Assembly (NCBI GenBank): GCA_958352145.1
Contig: CATWNM010000004.1
Coordinates: 30,673 to 94,672 of the forward strand
DNA from: an uncultured Eubacteriales bacterium
Lineage (GTDB): Bacteria > Bacillota > Clostridia > Oscillospirales > CAG-272
DNA: 64,000 bases
Reading direction: 5' to 3'
Positions 42,193-51,107 of this stretch are shown here, piece after piece (position 1 is the stretch's first letter; each line of letters starts with the position of its first letter). The notes under the pieces are model-generated. The model was given only the letters and a program-made list of their open reading frames with translations. It searched no databases and was not told the DNA's origin. Both the position numbers and the translations under genes were made by a program.

Positions 42193-43020
42193 ATGCAGTT
42201 TACAAAAATACACGCGGCCGGCGGCGATTATCTGATTACCGCCGAAAATTTTGCGCCGGATCGAACTTTTATTCGAAAACTGCTTGACCGGCATGCCGGT
42301 GTCGGCGGAGAGGGGCTGGCGGTCGTTTGTCCGATTGGAGACGACGCGGCGGAAGTGCAGCTTTATTTCCCGGACGGCGCCAGCGGTGCTTCCGGCGTTT
42401 GTGCCGCAATGGCGGCGGCAAAATTTTTGTTTGACCGGGGCGCAGGAAGCCGTATTCGGATCCTTTTGAAAGGATGCGTCTATCCGGTCAGCCTGACGGT
42501 GATGGGCAATCGTGTGCTTTGTGCATGGGCGACCATGCCGCCGTTTGAAAAGCGCTTGATGGAAGAACAGAAATATTGCTACGGTACGCGCGGGGAAACG
42601 CTGCGGGACTGTCTCGGGCACCCCAGAACCGGCATATATGATTTGGCCGGCACGCATGCGGTATTCCTGCTTGAAAGCTGTGCCGCGCTGCGCGCGCAGA
42701 ATTTGGAACGCGTCTGCCGCAGATTCAATGAAGTGCTGTTTTTTGGCGAACATGTAGATCAGCATTTTGCCGCGCTGTCAGGCGACAATGCGCTTGCGCT
42801 GCGCAGTTGGCGGCCAGGGGCAGGGGAATTGTTTGCTTCGGGCGAGGGCGCGGTGCTTGCGGCCGCAGCTGCTAAAGAGGCGGCGCTTACCGATGGCGAG
42901 CGCACGATGGTTCGGTGCCTTGGCGGCAGCTTTTGCGTCGATCAGTGCGCACAGAAAACAGCGGTCTGTGCCAAATGCGAACGGATCTTTTCAGGCAGTA
43001 TGGAATGCGCCGCAAAATAA
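42193..43020 (+). CDS. Degenerate diaminopimelate epimerase-like protein
   Basis: A 275-residue DapF-fold protein from the ATG at 42193. The start MQFTKIHAAGGDYL and the block DRHAGVGGEGLAVV followed by FPDGASGASGVC align with DapF, whose catalytic Cys is kept here as Cys70. The second block reads RPGAGELFASGEGA, so the second catalytic Cys is Ser216, and the usual Asn after Gly-x-Gly is Gly. The C-terminus adds four Cys in a C-x3-C-x6-C-x2-C spacing. Two-base epimerisation is therefore unlikely; it may be a repurposed isomerase-fold or metal-binding protein. Confidence 0.7.
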   Translation: MQFTKIHAAGGDYLITAENFAPDRTFIRKLLDRHAGVGGEGLAVVCPIGDDAAEVQLYFPDGASGASGVCAAMAAAKFLFDRGAGSRIRILLKGCVYPVSLTVMGNRVLCAWATMPPFEKRLMEEQKYCYGTRGETLRDCLGHPRTGIYDLAGTHAVFLLESCAALRAQNLERVCRRFNEVLFFGEHVDQHFAALSGDNALALRSWRPGAGELFASGEGAVLAAAAAKEAALTDGERTMVRCLGGSFCVDQCAQKTAVCAKCERIFSGSMECAAK

Positions 43021-43031
43021 AGGAATTAGAC

Positions 43032-43084
43032 GCAAAAAGACATCGCACTTACCGTATTTTTGGAGTTGTGCGATGTCTTTTTGC
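43032..43084. terminator. Terminator between DapF-like gene and SDR gene
   Basis: Perfect 17-base stem (43032-43048 with 43068-43084), with A and T runs in its arms so it can serve both convergent genes. Confidence 0.8.
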
Positions 43085-43121
43085 TTTATGCAATTATATT
43101 TGAACTATATTTCTGCCGCTT

Positions 43122-43892
43122 TTATGCATGCTTTTGCTGTTTCATCCAGATCCGCATGACCAGCTTGTGCGGCAGCAGCTTGACCATCAGCACCTGCGCC
43201 TTGACCGGAACGCCGTGAATGGAGACGTCCTTCTTTGGTTTATACATATCCCGCATGGCAGTTGCCACTACATCTTTAGCTTCGTAAAGAATGTTGAAAT
43301 AGGTTACGGCGTCTGTGCGTTCGGTTTTTGCGCGGTCAAAAAATTCGGTCTTTACCCATCCCGGGCATACGGCCATGACTTTAATGCTGCGGGGGCGGAG
43401 TTCTACGTTCAGCGCGCGCGAATAGCTGAGCACAAATGCCTTGGTCGCGCCGTATACGCCGATATAGGGGACCGGCTGAAACGAAGACAGTGAATCCAAC
43501 TGCAGAATGTGCGCGCCTGCGTTCATATAGGGCAGCGTGTACTGCGTCATACTGACCAGCGCTTTACAGTTGAGATCGATCATGTTTGCGGCAGTTTCGG
43601 GGTCAACCTCTTTATATGTGCCGAATTTTCCAAACCCGGATGCGTTGACCAATACTTGCACATCCGGATTTTTTTCTTCCAGCCGCGCGCGGTATGCCGC
43701 AAAGCTTTCGGTTTTGGTCAAATCCAGCGCAATCGGGACGATCGGCGTTTTCGTTTCCGCTCTCAAACTCTCCAGGCGTTCGGCGCGGCGGGCGATTACC
43801 CAGATTTCTTCGTATTTGCCTTCTTTGTCAAGCGCGAGAACAAATTCTCTGCCCATTCCGGAGGAGGCGCCGGTCACAACAGCGATTTTCAT
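43122..43892 (-). CDS. Short-chain dehydrogenase/reductase
   Basis: A 256-residue classical SDR using NAD(P)H. The nucleotide motif TGASSGMG (7-14), the VNASGFGKFG segment and the catalytic Ser-Tyr147-x3-Lys151 set (LDSLSS, YGATK) are intact, followed by VCPGWVKTEFF. The C-terminal 50 residues are basic and extended compared with most SDRs (MYKPKKDVSIHGVP). It is last in the leftward coaE run, 47 bases after the topoisomerase gene. Substrate unknown. Confidence 0.92.
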   Translation of the reverse strand: MKIAVVTGASSGMGREFVLALDKEGKYEEIWVIARRAERLESLRAETKTPIVPIALDLTKTESFAAYRARLEEKNPDVQVLVNASGFGKFGTYKEVDPETAANMIDLNCKALVSMTQYTLPYMNAGAHILQLDSLSSFQPVPYIGVYGATKAFVLSYSRALNVELRPRSIKVMAVCPGWVKTEFFDRAKTERTDAVTYFNILYEAKDVVATAMRDMYKPKKDVSIHGVPVKAQVLMVKLLPHKLVMRIWMKQQKHA

Positions 43893-43939
43893 AAGCCATT
43901 TTCCTTTCTGCCTGAGTTTGACTGCCGGCAAAATTTCGC

Positions 43940-46138
43940 CTACAGGGCGGAGCCGGTTGCCGGAATTTTGATTTTACGGTATTTCATCGGATCGGGATAG
44001 ATGGATTTTTCGGTTTCATCGGCGTAGACGACTTTATTTTCACCTTTCATGGAAAGGAGCGTCACGCCGCCCGCTGTACGCGTGGTTTTTTCTGGAATCA
44101 GCGTGCTTTTGATGGTTATCGCTTTATTTTGGCTGCTGACTACGAGGATGTCTTTGGGCCGGTCTTCAAGAATGACAGCTGCGACCGGCGATGCGCCCGA
44201 AAATGCGCCGGAGAGCTTTTTTCGGGCGGAATGGAATTGATAAGCGGAAAGCGGTACGCGAACGCCTTTTCCGTTTTCAAAAATATAAATCAGGTTGTAT
44301 TTTTCCAAGTCAGGCGTGATGATTTTCATGAAAACGGGGCGCTCTTTGTCAGCCATGTTCAGTTTCGCGGGCAAAAAGTCGCCGAGCGCAGAAGCTTTGA
44401 CGGGATCAAAATCCCGGACTCTTGCTTTGTATATCTGGCGCTGGTCGGTGATGAAAAGCACTTCTGCCGTATTATCGCAGTCTTCCGTGAAAGCGACGCG
44501 GTCTCCTTCTTTCAGCTTCTGCTCGTCGTTGCCGCGCAGGGATACAAGGGTGATTTTTTTGAAATATCCTTCCTTCGTGAGCAATACCCGCGCGTTGTAA
44601 TTTTCGACAAAGTCGTCCGCAGTCGCCACTTCGATTTCATCGTCGCTGATCAGCTGCGTTTTGCGCGGTTTGGCATATTTCTTTTTGATCTCCAGCAGTT
44701 GGCGCGCGATCTCGGCTTTCAGCTTGAGTTCGTCGCCGGTCAGTTCTTCAAGCGCCTCGATCTCTTTGCGGAGCGATTCGATTTCCTGAATGCGGTTGAG
44801 AATATATTCGCGGTTGAGATGACGCAGTTTGATTTCCGCGATATATTCCGCTTGAATTTGGTCGATCTGAAACGCTTCCATCAGATTGGGAACTACGTCG
44901 TTTTCTTTTTCAGTGCCGCGTACAATTGCAATGGCTTTGTCAATGTCCAGCAGAATCTTGCCGAGTGCCAGCAAAAGATGCAGCTTTTCCTGCTTTTTCC
45001 CGAGATCAAAGGTAAATTCGCGCCGGACGCAGTCTATGCGGAAACGTATCCATTCCCGCAGGATACCGGCGATGCCGAGGCTTTGCGGCGTGCCGTCGAT
45101 CAGCACGTTGAAATTGCAGTCGAACGCGTCTTCAAGCGGCGTAAGCTTATAGAGCTTGGTCATCAGTTTGTCCGGGTCGGCGCCGCGGCGCAGATCGATC
45201 GTCAGTTTGAAGCCCGACAGGTCGATCTCATCCCGGACATCGGTGATTTCCTTGATTTTCCCGGTTTTGACCGCTTCGCTGATCTTGCTCATAATCGCTT
45301 CGATGGAGGTGGAGTAGGGAATTTGCGTAATGTCGATGCAGTTGGCTGCTTTATCATAAGCATACCGGGCACGCATCCGGATGGGACCGCGGCCTGTTTC
45401 ATAAATTTTGCGCATTTGTTCCCGATTGTAGATCACGTAGGCGCCGCCCGGAAAATCGGGCGCTTTAATCAAATCGAGCAGCGTGTCGGTTGTCGTACCC
45501 GGATGGCGGAGCAGGGCGACGGCCGCGTCGCATACTTCGCCGAGGTTGAACGAACAGATTGAGGAGGCCATGCCCACGGCGATGCCCATATTCGGCGAGA
45601 CCAGAATATTGGGAAACGAGGTTGGCAGTAAGACCGGCTCGGTCGTGGTGTTGTCGTAGTTTGGCACGAGATCGACTGCATTTTTATCGATGCCGCGGAA
45701 AATTTCGGCGCAGAACGGATCGAGCTTTGCTTCCGTATAACGCGAAGCGGCGTAGGCCATATCGCGGCTATACTGCTTGCCGAAGCTTCCCTTTGAATCC
45801 ACAAAGGGATGAAGCAGGGCTTCGTTTCCGCGGGTCAGACGCACCATCGTTTCATAAATGGCCGCGTCTCCGTGCGGGTTCAGACGCATGGTTTGGCCGA
45901 CGATATTGGCGCTTTTTGTACGCGCCCCGGTCAGCAGTCCCATTTTGTACATGGTATACAGCAGCTTGCGGTGCGAGGGTTTGAAGCCGTCGATCTCCGG
46001 GATGGCCCGGGAAATGATGACGCTCATGGTGTAGGGCATATAGTTGGTCTCGATGACGTCGGTAATCAGCTGCGGGACCGGCGCCGCGGCCGGGGCGGAG
46101 GATCGCCGCACCGAAATTTGCTTTTTGGATTTTGCCAT
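43940..46138 (-). CDS. DNA topoisomerase (type IIA) subunit A, ParC/GyrA-like
   Basis: A 732-residue cleavage subunit with the breakage-reunion domain: SVIISRAIPEIDGFKPSHRK, NPHGDAAIYETMVRL and the DNA-linking Tyr134 in AASRYTEAKL. The C-terminal third has weak beta-pinwheel repeats and no clear GyrA-box, which fits a ParC-type or second-copy A subunit rather than a supercoiling gyrase. It is probably the partner of the B subunit at the window start, though 43 kb separate them. AGGAG lies before the ATG. Confidence 0.88.
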   Translation of the reverse strand: MAKSKKQISVRRSSAPAAAPVPQLITDVIETNYMPYTMSVIISRAIPEIDGFKPSHRKLLYTMYKMGLLTGARTKSANIVGQTMRLNPHGDAAIYETMVRLTRGNEALLHPFVDSKGSFGKQYSRDMAYAASRYTEAKLDPFCAEIFRGIDKNAVDLVPNYDNTTTEPVLLPTSFPNILVSPNMGIAVGMASSICSFNLGEVCDAAVALLRHPGTTTDTLLDLIKAPDFPGGAYVIYNREQMRKIYETGRGPIRMRARYAYDKAANCIDITQIPYSTSIEAIMSKISEAVKTGKIKEITDVRDEIDLSGFKLTIDLRRGADPDKLMTKLYKLTPLEDAFDCNFNVLIDGTPQSLGIAGILREWIRFRIDCVRREFTFDLGKKQEKLHLLLALGKILLDIDKAIAIVRGTEKENDVVPNLMEAFQIDQIQAEYIAEIKLRHLNREYILNRIQEIESLRKEIEALEELTGDELKLKAEIARQLLEIKKKYAKPRKTQLISDDEIEVATADDFVENYNARVLLTKEGYFKKITLVSLRGNDEQKLKEGDRVAFTEDCDNTAEVLFITDQRQIYKARVRDFDPVKASALGDFLPAKLNMADKERPVFMKIITPDLEKYNLIYIFENGKGVRVPLSAYQFHSARKKLSGAFSGASPVAAVILEDRPKDILVVSSQNKAITIKSTLIPEKTTRTAGGVTLLSMKGENKVVYADETEKSIYPDPMKYRKIKIPATGSAL

Positions 46139-46189
46139 TGTTTATTTCTCCTGAATTGTAATGCGTCCGCGGCGCATAAAATCACCGAA

Positions 46190-47212
46190 TCACAGCATAA
46201 CGATGCGGTGCGCCGCCGCGCGTATCATCCGGTTGTAAAGCGCCAGAGACAGTCCCTCTTTCTCCGGAAGGGGGGCGAGAATCGCCGCGCAGCCCTGCCT
46301 GTCCGCCTCGCGAAGCGCTGAGAACAGGCGGGCCGCTTGTGCCTTGGGGTCATTTTTTCCGCCGATCGGAATCACCTTCCGGCCGGCGAAGAGATCGGTT
46401 TCTTCGTCAAAAACAAGCAGCAGAGTATCGGAGGCAGACGCCGCGAAATAGGCCTGTCTCTGTGTATCGGATCCGCTGACCAGCGTTAGGGGAGATGCAG
46501 GGGCGTAATGCTTATATTTCATGCCGGGGGAAAGCGGCCGCGCGTTTGGCGAAAGCTGGCTTGTTATGGCATCCGCCAAGGTCAGCGAGGGCAGCAGCGG
46601 CCGGAGCATGTCCGGTGTGACGCCGCCCGGTCGGAGCAGCGTGGCTTTCCCGTCTTCTAATTTGATAATGGTGGATTCCAGACCGACGCGGCATGCGCCG
46701 CCGTCGAGAATCATGTCTACCTTTCCGTCAAGATCCGAGAGCGCATGCGCGGCTGTAGTCGGCGACGGCTTGCCGGAGAGATTTGCGGACGGCGCCGCGA
46801 CCGGTACGCCGGCTGCGCGGATCAAGCGCCGTGCGATTTCGTTTTCCGGGCAGCGGATGCCGACGCTGTCAAGTCCGCCGGACACCGTATCCGGTATGCA
46901 GTCTTTTTTCGGCAGAATCACGGTCAGCGGACCGGGCATAAATGCTTTGGCGAGTTTGCGGTATTCCTCGCAGACAAAAGCGTATTTTTCCGCGTCTTTT
47001 GGCTCCGCGATATGTACGATCAGCGGATTGTCCGAGGGACGGCCTTTTGCGGCGTATATTTTCCCGGCCGCTTTTGCATCGAGCGCGTTTGCGCCAAGCC
47101 CATAGACCGTTTCGGTCGGAAATACGACGAGTCCGCCGTTTTTCAGGACGGCACCGGCGCGTTCGATTGTTTTATCGGTCAATTGAGCATGAGGGATAAA
47201 TTCGGTCTTCAT
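46190..47212 (-). CDS. Threonylcarbamoyl-AMP synthase (Sua5 type)
   Basis: A 340-residue enzyme making threonylcarbamoyl-AMP from Thr, bicarbonate and ATP for the t6A modification of tRNA. The YrdC domain (TETVYGLGANALD, KGRPSDNPLIVHI, PSANLSGKPSPT) is joined through the signature linker SPGMKYKHYAP to the C-terminal Sua5 domain, so this is the long form. It overlaps prfA by four bases. Confidence 0.95.
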   Translation of the reverse strand: MKTEFIPHAQLTDKTIERAGAVLKNGGLVVFPTETVYGLGANALDAKAAGKIYAAKGRPSDNPLIVHIAEPKDAEKYAFVCEEYRKLAKAFMPGPLTVILPKKDCIPDTVSGGLDSVGIRCPENEIARRLIRAAGVPVAAPSANLSGKPSPTTAAHALSDLDGKVDMILDGGACRVGLESTIIKLEDGKATLLRPGGVTPDMLRPLLPSLTLADAITSQLSPNARPLSPGMKYKHYAPASPLTLVSGSDTQRQAYFAASASDTLLLVFDEETDLFAGRKVIPIGGKNDPKAQAARLFSALREADRQGCAAILAPLPEKEGLSLALYNRMIRAAAHRIVML

Positions 47213-48291
47213 ACGCCAGCCCCTTTGAGCTTTTCGGCGGTGTCGGCCACGGTGAGCGCGTCGATCATTTCGCCGATGTTGCCGTTGAGAAAGCCGTCGA
47301 GGGCATAGAGCGTCAGACCGATACGATGATCGGTCACGCGTCCCTGCGGATAATTATAGGTGCGGATGCGTTCGCTTCGGTCTCCTGTTCCGACTTGGCT
47401 TTTGCGTGCGGAGGCGATGGCGTCGCTTTGTTTTTTCTGTTCTATATCGTAGAGCTTGGTGCGCAGCATTTTCATCGCCTTGTCTCGGTTTTTATATTGG
47501 CTGCGCTCCTCTTGGCATTCCACGACGATGCCGGTGGGGACGTGCAGGATCCGGATGGCCGATTCAGTCTTGTTGACGTGCTGTCCGCCCGCGCCGCTCG
47601 ATTTGCAGGTTTCGATTTTGAGATCGGCGGGGTTGATTTCTATTTCCACATCCTCGGCTTCCGGGAGTACCGCAACGGTCGCGGTGGAGGTCTGAATGCG
47701 TCCCTGCGCTTCGGTTTCGGGTACCCGCTGTACGCGGTGTACGCCGCTCTCGAATTTCAGCCGGGAATACGCGCCCTCCCCTTCGACCATGAAGACGATC
47801 TCCTTATATCCGCCAAGTTCGGTTGGGTTTTCGCTCAGCAGTTCCGTCCGAAAGCCGGCGGCGGCGGCATACATGGTGTACATGCGGTAGAGCACAGCGG
47901 CGAACAGGGCGGCTTCTTCTCCGCCTGCGCCCTGCCGGATTTCGACGATGACGTTTTTATCGTCGTTCGGATCGCGGGGGAGCAGCAAAAGTTTTAATTC
48001 ATCGCGCAGCCGCCCGCAATTTTGGCTTTCCTTTTCATATTCTTCGGACGCAAACGCGCGCAGGTCGCTGTCTGCGTCCGGATCCTCGCGGAGCAGGCGC
48101 GCCTCTTTTTGCGCCTGCTCCGCGTCTTTGTACGCGCGGTATTTTTCAATAACCGGCAGGAGGTTTTTCCGCTCTTTCAGCAGCGCGGTGCATTCTTCCT
48201 GCCGCGCGAATATGTCCGGAGCGGCAAGCGCCGCTTCGACAGACTCAAAGCGCGCTTCCGCCTCTTTCAGTTTTTCAATCAAATCATCCAT
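47209..48291 (-). CDS. prfA: Peptide chain release factor 1
   Basis: A 360-residue RF1 reading UAA and UAG. It has the codon-recognition tripeptide in RVPETEAQGRIQTS (Pro-Glu-Thr, the RF1 P-x-T type) and the hydrolysis motif GAGGQHVNKTESAIR, whose Gln is normally methylated. Length is normal. It is in the leftward operon between an aminopeptidase and sua5; in many Firmicutes an N5-glutamine methyltransferase gene is adjacent, but none is seen here. Confidence 0.96.
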   Translation of the reverse strand: MDDLIEKLKEAEARFESVEAALAAPDIFARQEECTALLKERKNLLPVIEKYRAYKDAEQAQKEARLLREDPDADSDLRAFASEEYEKESQNCGRLRDELKLLLLPRDPNDDKNVIVEIRQGAGGEEAALFAAVLYRMYTMYAAAAGFRTELLSENPTELGGYKEIVFMVEGEGAYSRLKFESGVHRVQRVPETEAQGRIQTSTATVAVLPEAEDVEIEINPADLKIETCKSSGAGGQHVNKTESAIRILHVPTGIVVECQEERSQYKNRDKAMKMLRTKLYDIEQKKQSDAIASARKSQVGTGDRSERIRTYNYPQGRVTDHRIGLTLYALDGFLNGNIGEMIDALTVADTAEKLKGAGV

Positions 48292-48310
48292 AAAAGCCGG
48301 TTCTCCGAAA

Positions 48311-49672
48311 TCAGTTCAGAAACGCGGAAAATGCGAGATACGCGCTGTAGACATCGACCTTGGCGACGACTTCGCAGGGGGCGTGCATGGAAATGACCGG
48401 CACGCCGACGTCCAGCGTGTCGATGTTGCGGTTGGCAATGAACATAGCGACCGTGCCGCCGCCGCCTTCATCTACTTTTCCGAGTTCGGCCGTTTGCCAT
48501 ACGATTCCCGCTTTGTCGAACAGCCGGCGGATTTCGCCGACGAATTCGGCGGAGGCGTCCGACGTGCCGCTCTTGCCGCGGGAGCCGGTATATTTGGACA
48601 TGGCGACGCCGCAGCCGAGGATGGCGCTGTTGCGTTTTTCATAGACTTCTGCAAAATTCGGATCAAAGGCTGCGGTTACGTCGGCGGACAGACATTTGGA
48701 CGCGCCGCGCACCACGCGTGGGTTTGCGCCAAGGCTTTCCGCCACCTCGGTCAGAATGTCGGTAAAGACCGCGCTCTGCATGCCGCTGACGCCGATACTG
48801 CCGATTTCTTCTTTATCCGCCAGTACGCACATCTGCGTGTGTATCGTGTCGCGGCTTTCCAAAATTGCCGTCAGCGCGGGATAGGCGCAGACGCGGTCGT
48901 CATGTCCGTAAGCGCCGATTAAGGCGCGGTCGAACCCGATGTCGCGCGCTTTGGAGGCGGGTACGAGAGAAAGTTCCGCGCTGACGAAATCCGGTTCGGT
49001 TATACCATATTTTTCATTTAAAAGCCGGAGCACATTTTTCTTGACGGCGTTTTCTTCCTCGCCGCTTTGCGGCAGCGCGCCGCAGAGGATGTTCAGCCCC
49101 TCTCCTTTAATGGCGGTGCCGAGCGGTTCTTTGGACTGTGCGGCCGCAAGATGGGGAAGCAGATCGTTGATGTAAAAGACCGGTTCATCCTCTTTTTCGC
49201 CGATACAGACATTTACAGCGCTTCCGTCTGCACGGACGATAACGCCGTGCAGCGCCAGAGGCAGCGCCGTCCATTGATATTTGCGCAGGCCGCCGTAATA
49301 GTGCGTTTTGAAAAACGCCATGCCGTCCGATTCATAGAGCGGCTGCTGCTTGAGATCGATGCGCGGTGAATCGATATGCGCCGCAACGATGCGCACGCCG
49401 CATGCCGGGTCTTCGCTGCCGATCCGAAGCAGATACAGGGATCTGCCGCGGTTGTTTAAATACAGCTTGTCGCCTGCTTTGACTGGTTCGCCGAGCTTCC
49501 ATGCGCGGAAGCCGTTTGCCTCTGCCAACCGGATCGCTTCAGCGACCGCTTCGCGCTCGGTTTTTGCGCGGTCGAGAAATTCCATGTATTTGCCGGCGTA
49601 ACGAAAGGCGGCTTCGGTTGTTTCGGGTGCGCGTTCGTAGGCGCTTTGTTTTTTATACAGCAGTTCTTCCAT
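48311..49672 (-). CDS. M18-family aminopeptidase
   Basis: A 453-residue cytoplasmic zinc aminopeptidase removing N-terminal, often acidic, residues. Metal ligands are in AAHIDSPRIDLK (His99, Asp101) and ADKEEIGSIGVSG; the catalytic neighbourhood includes HDDRVCAY and KYTGSRGKSGTSDAS. Family length. Its start overlaps the transglycosylase stop by one base (TAATG). Confidence 0.95.
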   Translation of the reverse strand: MEELLYKKQSAYERAPETTEAAFRYAGKYMEFLDRAKTEREAVAEAIRLAEANGFRAWKLGEPVKAGDKLYLNNRGRSLYLLRIGSEDPACGVRIVAAHIDSPRIDLKQQPLYESDGMAFFKTHYYGGLRKYQWTALPLALHGVIVRADGSAVNVCIGEKEDEPVFYINDLLPHLAAAQSKEPLGTAIKGEGLNILCGALPQSGEEENAVKKNVLRLLNEKYGITEPDFVSAELSLVPASKARDIGFDRALIGAYGHDDRVCAYPALTAILESRDTIHTQMCVLADKEEIGSIGVSGMQSAVFTDILTEVAESLGANPRVVRGASKCLSADVTAAFDPNFAEVYEKRNSAILGCGVAMSKYTGSRGKSGTSDASAEFVGEIRRLFDKAGIVWQTAELGKVDEGGGGTVAMFIANRNIDTLDVGVPVISMHAPCEVVAKVDVYSAYLAFSAFLN

Positions 49673-50247
49673 TATTCTACATCTCCGTTAAAATATAATT
49701 TTTCATATTTTTCTATGGCGGCGTTTACACGCCGGACATAGTTCTTTGTTTCCTCGATCGGAATTTCGGTCAGTTTGCCGTTTTCGTCGGTTTTGCCCTC
49801 TTGTATCCAGGTATCGACGCGCGAAGGGCCGCAGTTATAAGCGGCGAAGACCGTGTCCCATACGCCGAATCGGTCGTACAGGCGGGAAAGGTAATACACG
49901 CCGAACCGGATATTGGTTTCGGGATCGTATAGCATGCCGGTTTCATACTTGTCGCCGGAAATATCGCACAGATAAGCAAAGGTCTCCGGCATGATCTGCA
50001 TCAGTCCGATGGCGCCGGCAGAAGATTTTGCCGCGCTGTCGAAGCCGCTTTCCGTTTTGATGACCGCATAGCAGATCACCGGCGGCACTTTGTATTCCTC
50101 CGCATAGCGTTCCACGTATTCGGTATATTTCAGCGGATGGTTTGCGCGGTCAAATCTATCGGCTAAAAGCTGTACGGCAAAGCCGATCAGCAAAGAAAGT
50201 CCCGCAATCGCCGTGATAATCAGGGCGGATTTGATTGCTTTGTTCAT
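49672..50247 (-). CDS. Membrane-anchored lytic transglycosylase (SLT domain)
   Basis: A 191-residue protein starting at 50247, with GGGAGGG upstream. A membrane segment at about 6-28 is followed by a C-type lysozyme-like SLT domain with catalytic Glu66 in VIKTESGFD, GAIGLMQIMPETF, and FAAYNCGPSRVDTW. It cleaves peptidoglycan between MurNAc and GlcNAc. It overlaps coaE by four bases (ATGA), an arrangement known in other Clostridia. Confidence 0.92.
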   Translation of the reverse strand: MNKAIKSALIITAIAGLSLLIGFAVQLLADRFDRANHPLKYTEYVERYAEEYKVPPVICYAVIKTESGFDSAAKSSAGAIGLMQIMPETFAYLCDISGDKYETGMLYDPETNIRFGVYYLSRLYDRFGVWDTVFAAYNCGPSRVDTWIQEGKTDENGKLTEIPIEETKNYVRRVNAAIEKYEKLYFNGDVE

Positions 50248-50852
50248 ATCGTCCCTCCCCGGCAGAGTATGTGGTCGATGTCCTTTGCAAATGCTGCGGC
50301 TGCGTCCAAAGTGCCGTCGTTCCAAAACAGCGCGTCACAGTGCCGGCAGTAGAACTGCGCCGATTTTTGCGCGGCGATGCGTATGCGCGCGTCCGCCTCG
50401 CTGATGCCGTCGCGCGCCATGATCCGTGCGATCCGGCGCTCGGTATCGCACAATACGCCAATCACCAGATCGCAGATTTTATCCAGCCGCGCTTCAACAA
50501 GCAGCGGCGCATCGATCAAAACGCCTTTTGTAGCTTTCTCTTTTTCAGCACTTATGATACCGATACAGGCGCGGCAAACGTATTTATGCGTAATTTTGTT
50601 GAGTAGCGCCAATTTTTTTTCATTTCCGTGGCCAAGTACCAGCGGGCGCAGTGCATCGCGGCTGACACAATTGTTTTGTAAAACGCCGCTGCCAAAGCTG
50701 CGCGCGAGTTCTTCCTGCATCGGCCGGCATTCCGCAAGCAGCCTGTGATAAAGCGCGTCGGTGTCGATATGGCAATAGCCAAGGTTCGAAAACGCTTGGC
50801 AGAGCATGCTTTTGCCGCTGCCGCTCGGTCCCGTGACGCCGATGATTTTCAA
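50244..50852 (-). CDS. coaE: Dephospho-CoA kinase
   Basis: A 202-residue kinase for the last step of CoA synthesis. The P-loop GVTGPSGSGKS (5-15), HIDTDALYHRLL and VLIDAPLLVEARLDKICD are CoaE signatures. The start codon is TTG at 50852, with GGAGG eight bases upstream; the P-loop position supports it. It is the first gene of the leftward run ending at the SDR gene. Confidence 0.94.
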   Translation of the reverse strand: MKIIGVTGPSGSGKSMLCQAFSNLGYCHIDTDALYHRLLAECRPMQEELARSFGSGVLQNNCVSRDALRPLVLGHGNEKKLALLNKITHKYVCRACIGIISAEKEKATKGVLIDAPLLVEARLDKICDLVIGVLCDTERRIARIMARDGISEADARIRIAAQKSAQFYCRHCDALFWNDGTLDAAAAFAKDIDHILCRGGTI

Positions 50853-50894
50853 GCGCGCCGCCTCCTTTTCGGAAAAAATCTATCTAACTTAATT

Positions 50895-50923
50895 ATTATA
50901 CAGGATCGCGGTCAAATTTGCAA
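50895..50923 (-). promoter_or_regulatory. Promoter of the coaE operon
   Basis: On the minus strand TTGCAA (50923-50918), 17-base spacer, TATAAT (50900-50895). Confidence 0.75.
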
Positions 50924-51028
50924 GAATTTGCCGTGTTAAAATTTTGTGCGTGCCTTTTGCAGGATTCAAATGACAGACACGAATTTCACAGATCATGATT
51001 TTTGACTGTTTTTTATATATGTTTTGGC

Positions 51029-51057
51029 TTGCTGCATTATCAGCAGAATGATAAAAT
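51029..51057 (+). promoter_or_regulatory. Promoter of first tandem SGNH-dockerin gene
   Basis: TTGCTG (51029-51034), 17-base spacer, TAAAAT (51052-51057), 50 bases before the start codon. Confidence 0.6.
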
Positions 51058-51107
51058 AAGACAAACGTACAAAATGCAAAAGCAATACGAAAGGAAAAAT
51101 GTGAAAC

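Noticed and set aside
44129..45562. 477-codon open frame on the plus strand
   Set aside because: Antisense of the topoisomerase A gene, which shows the catalytic tyrosine and all family blocks.
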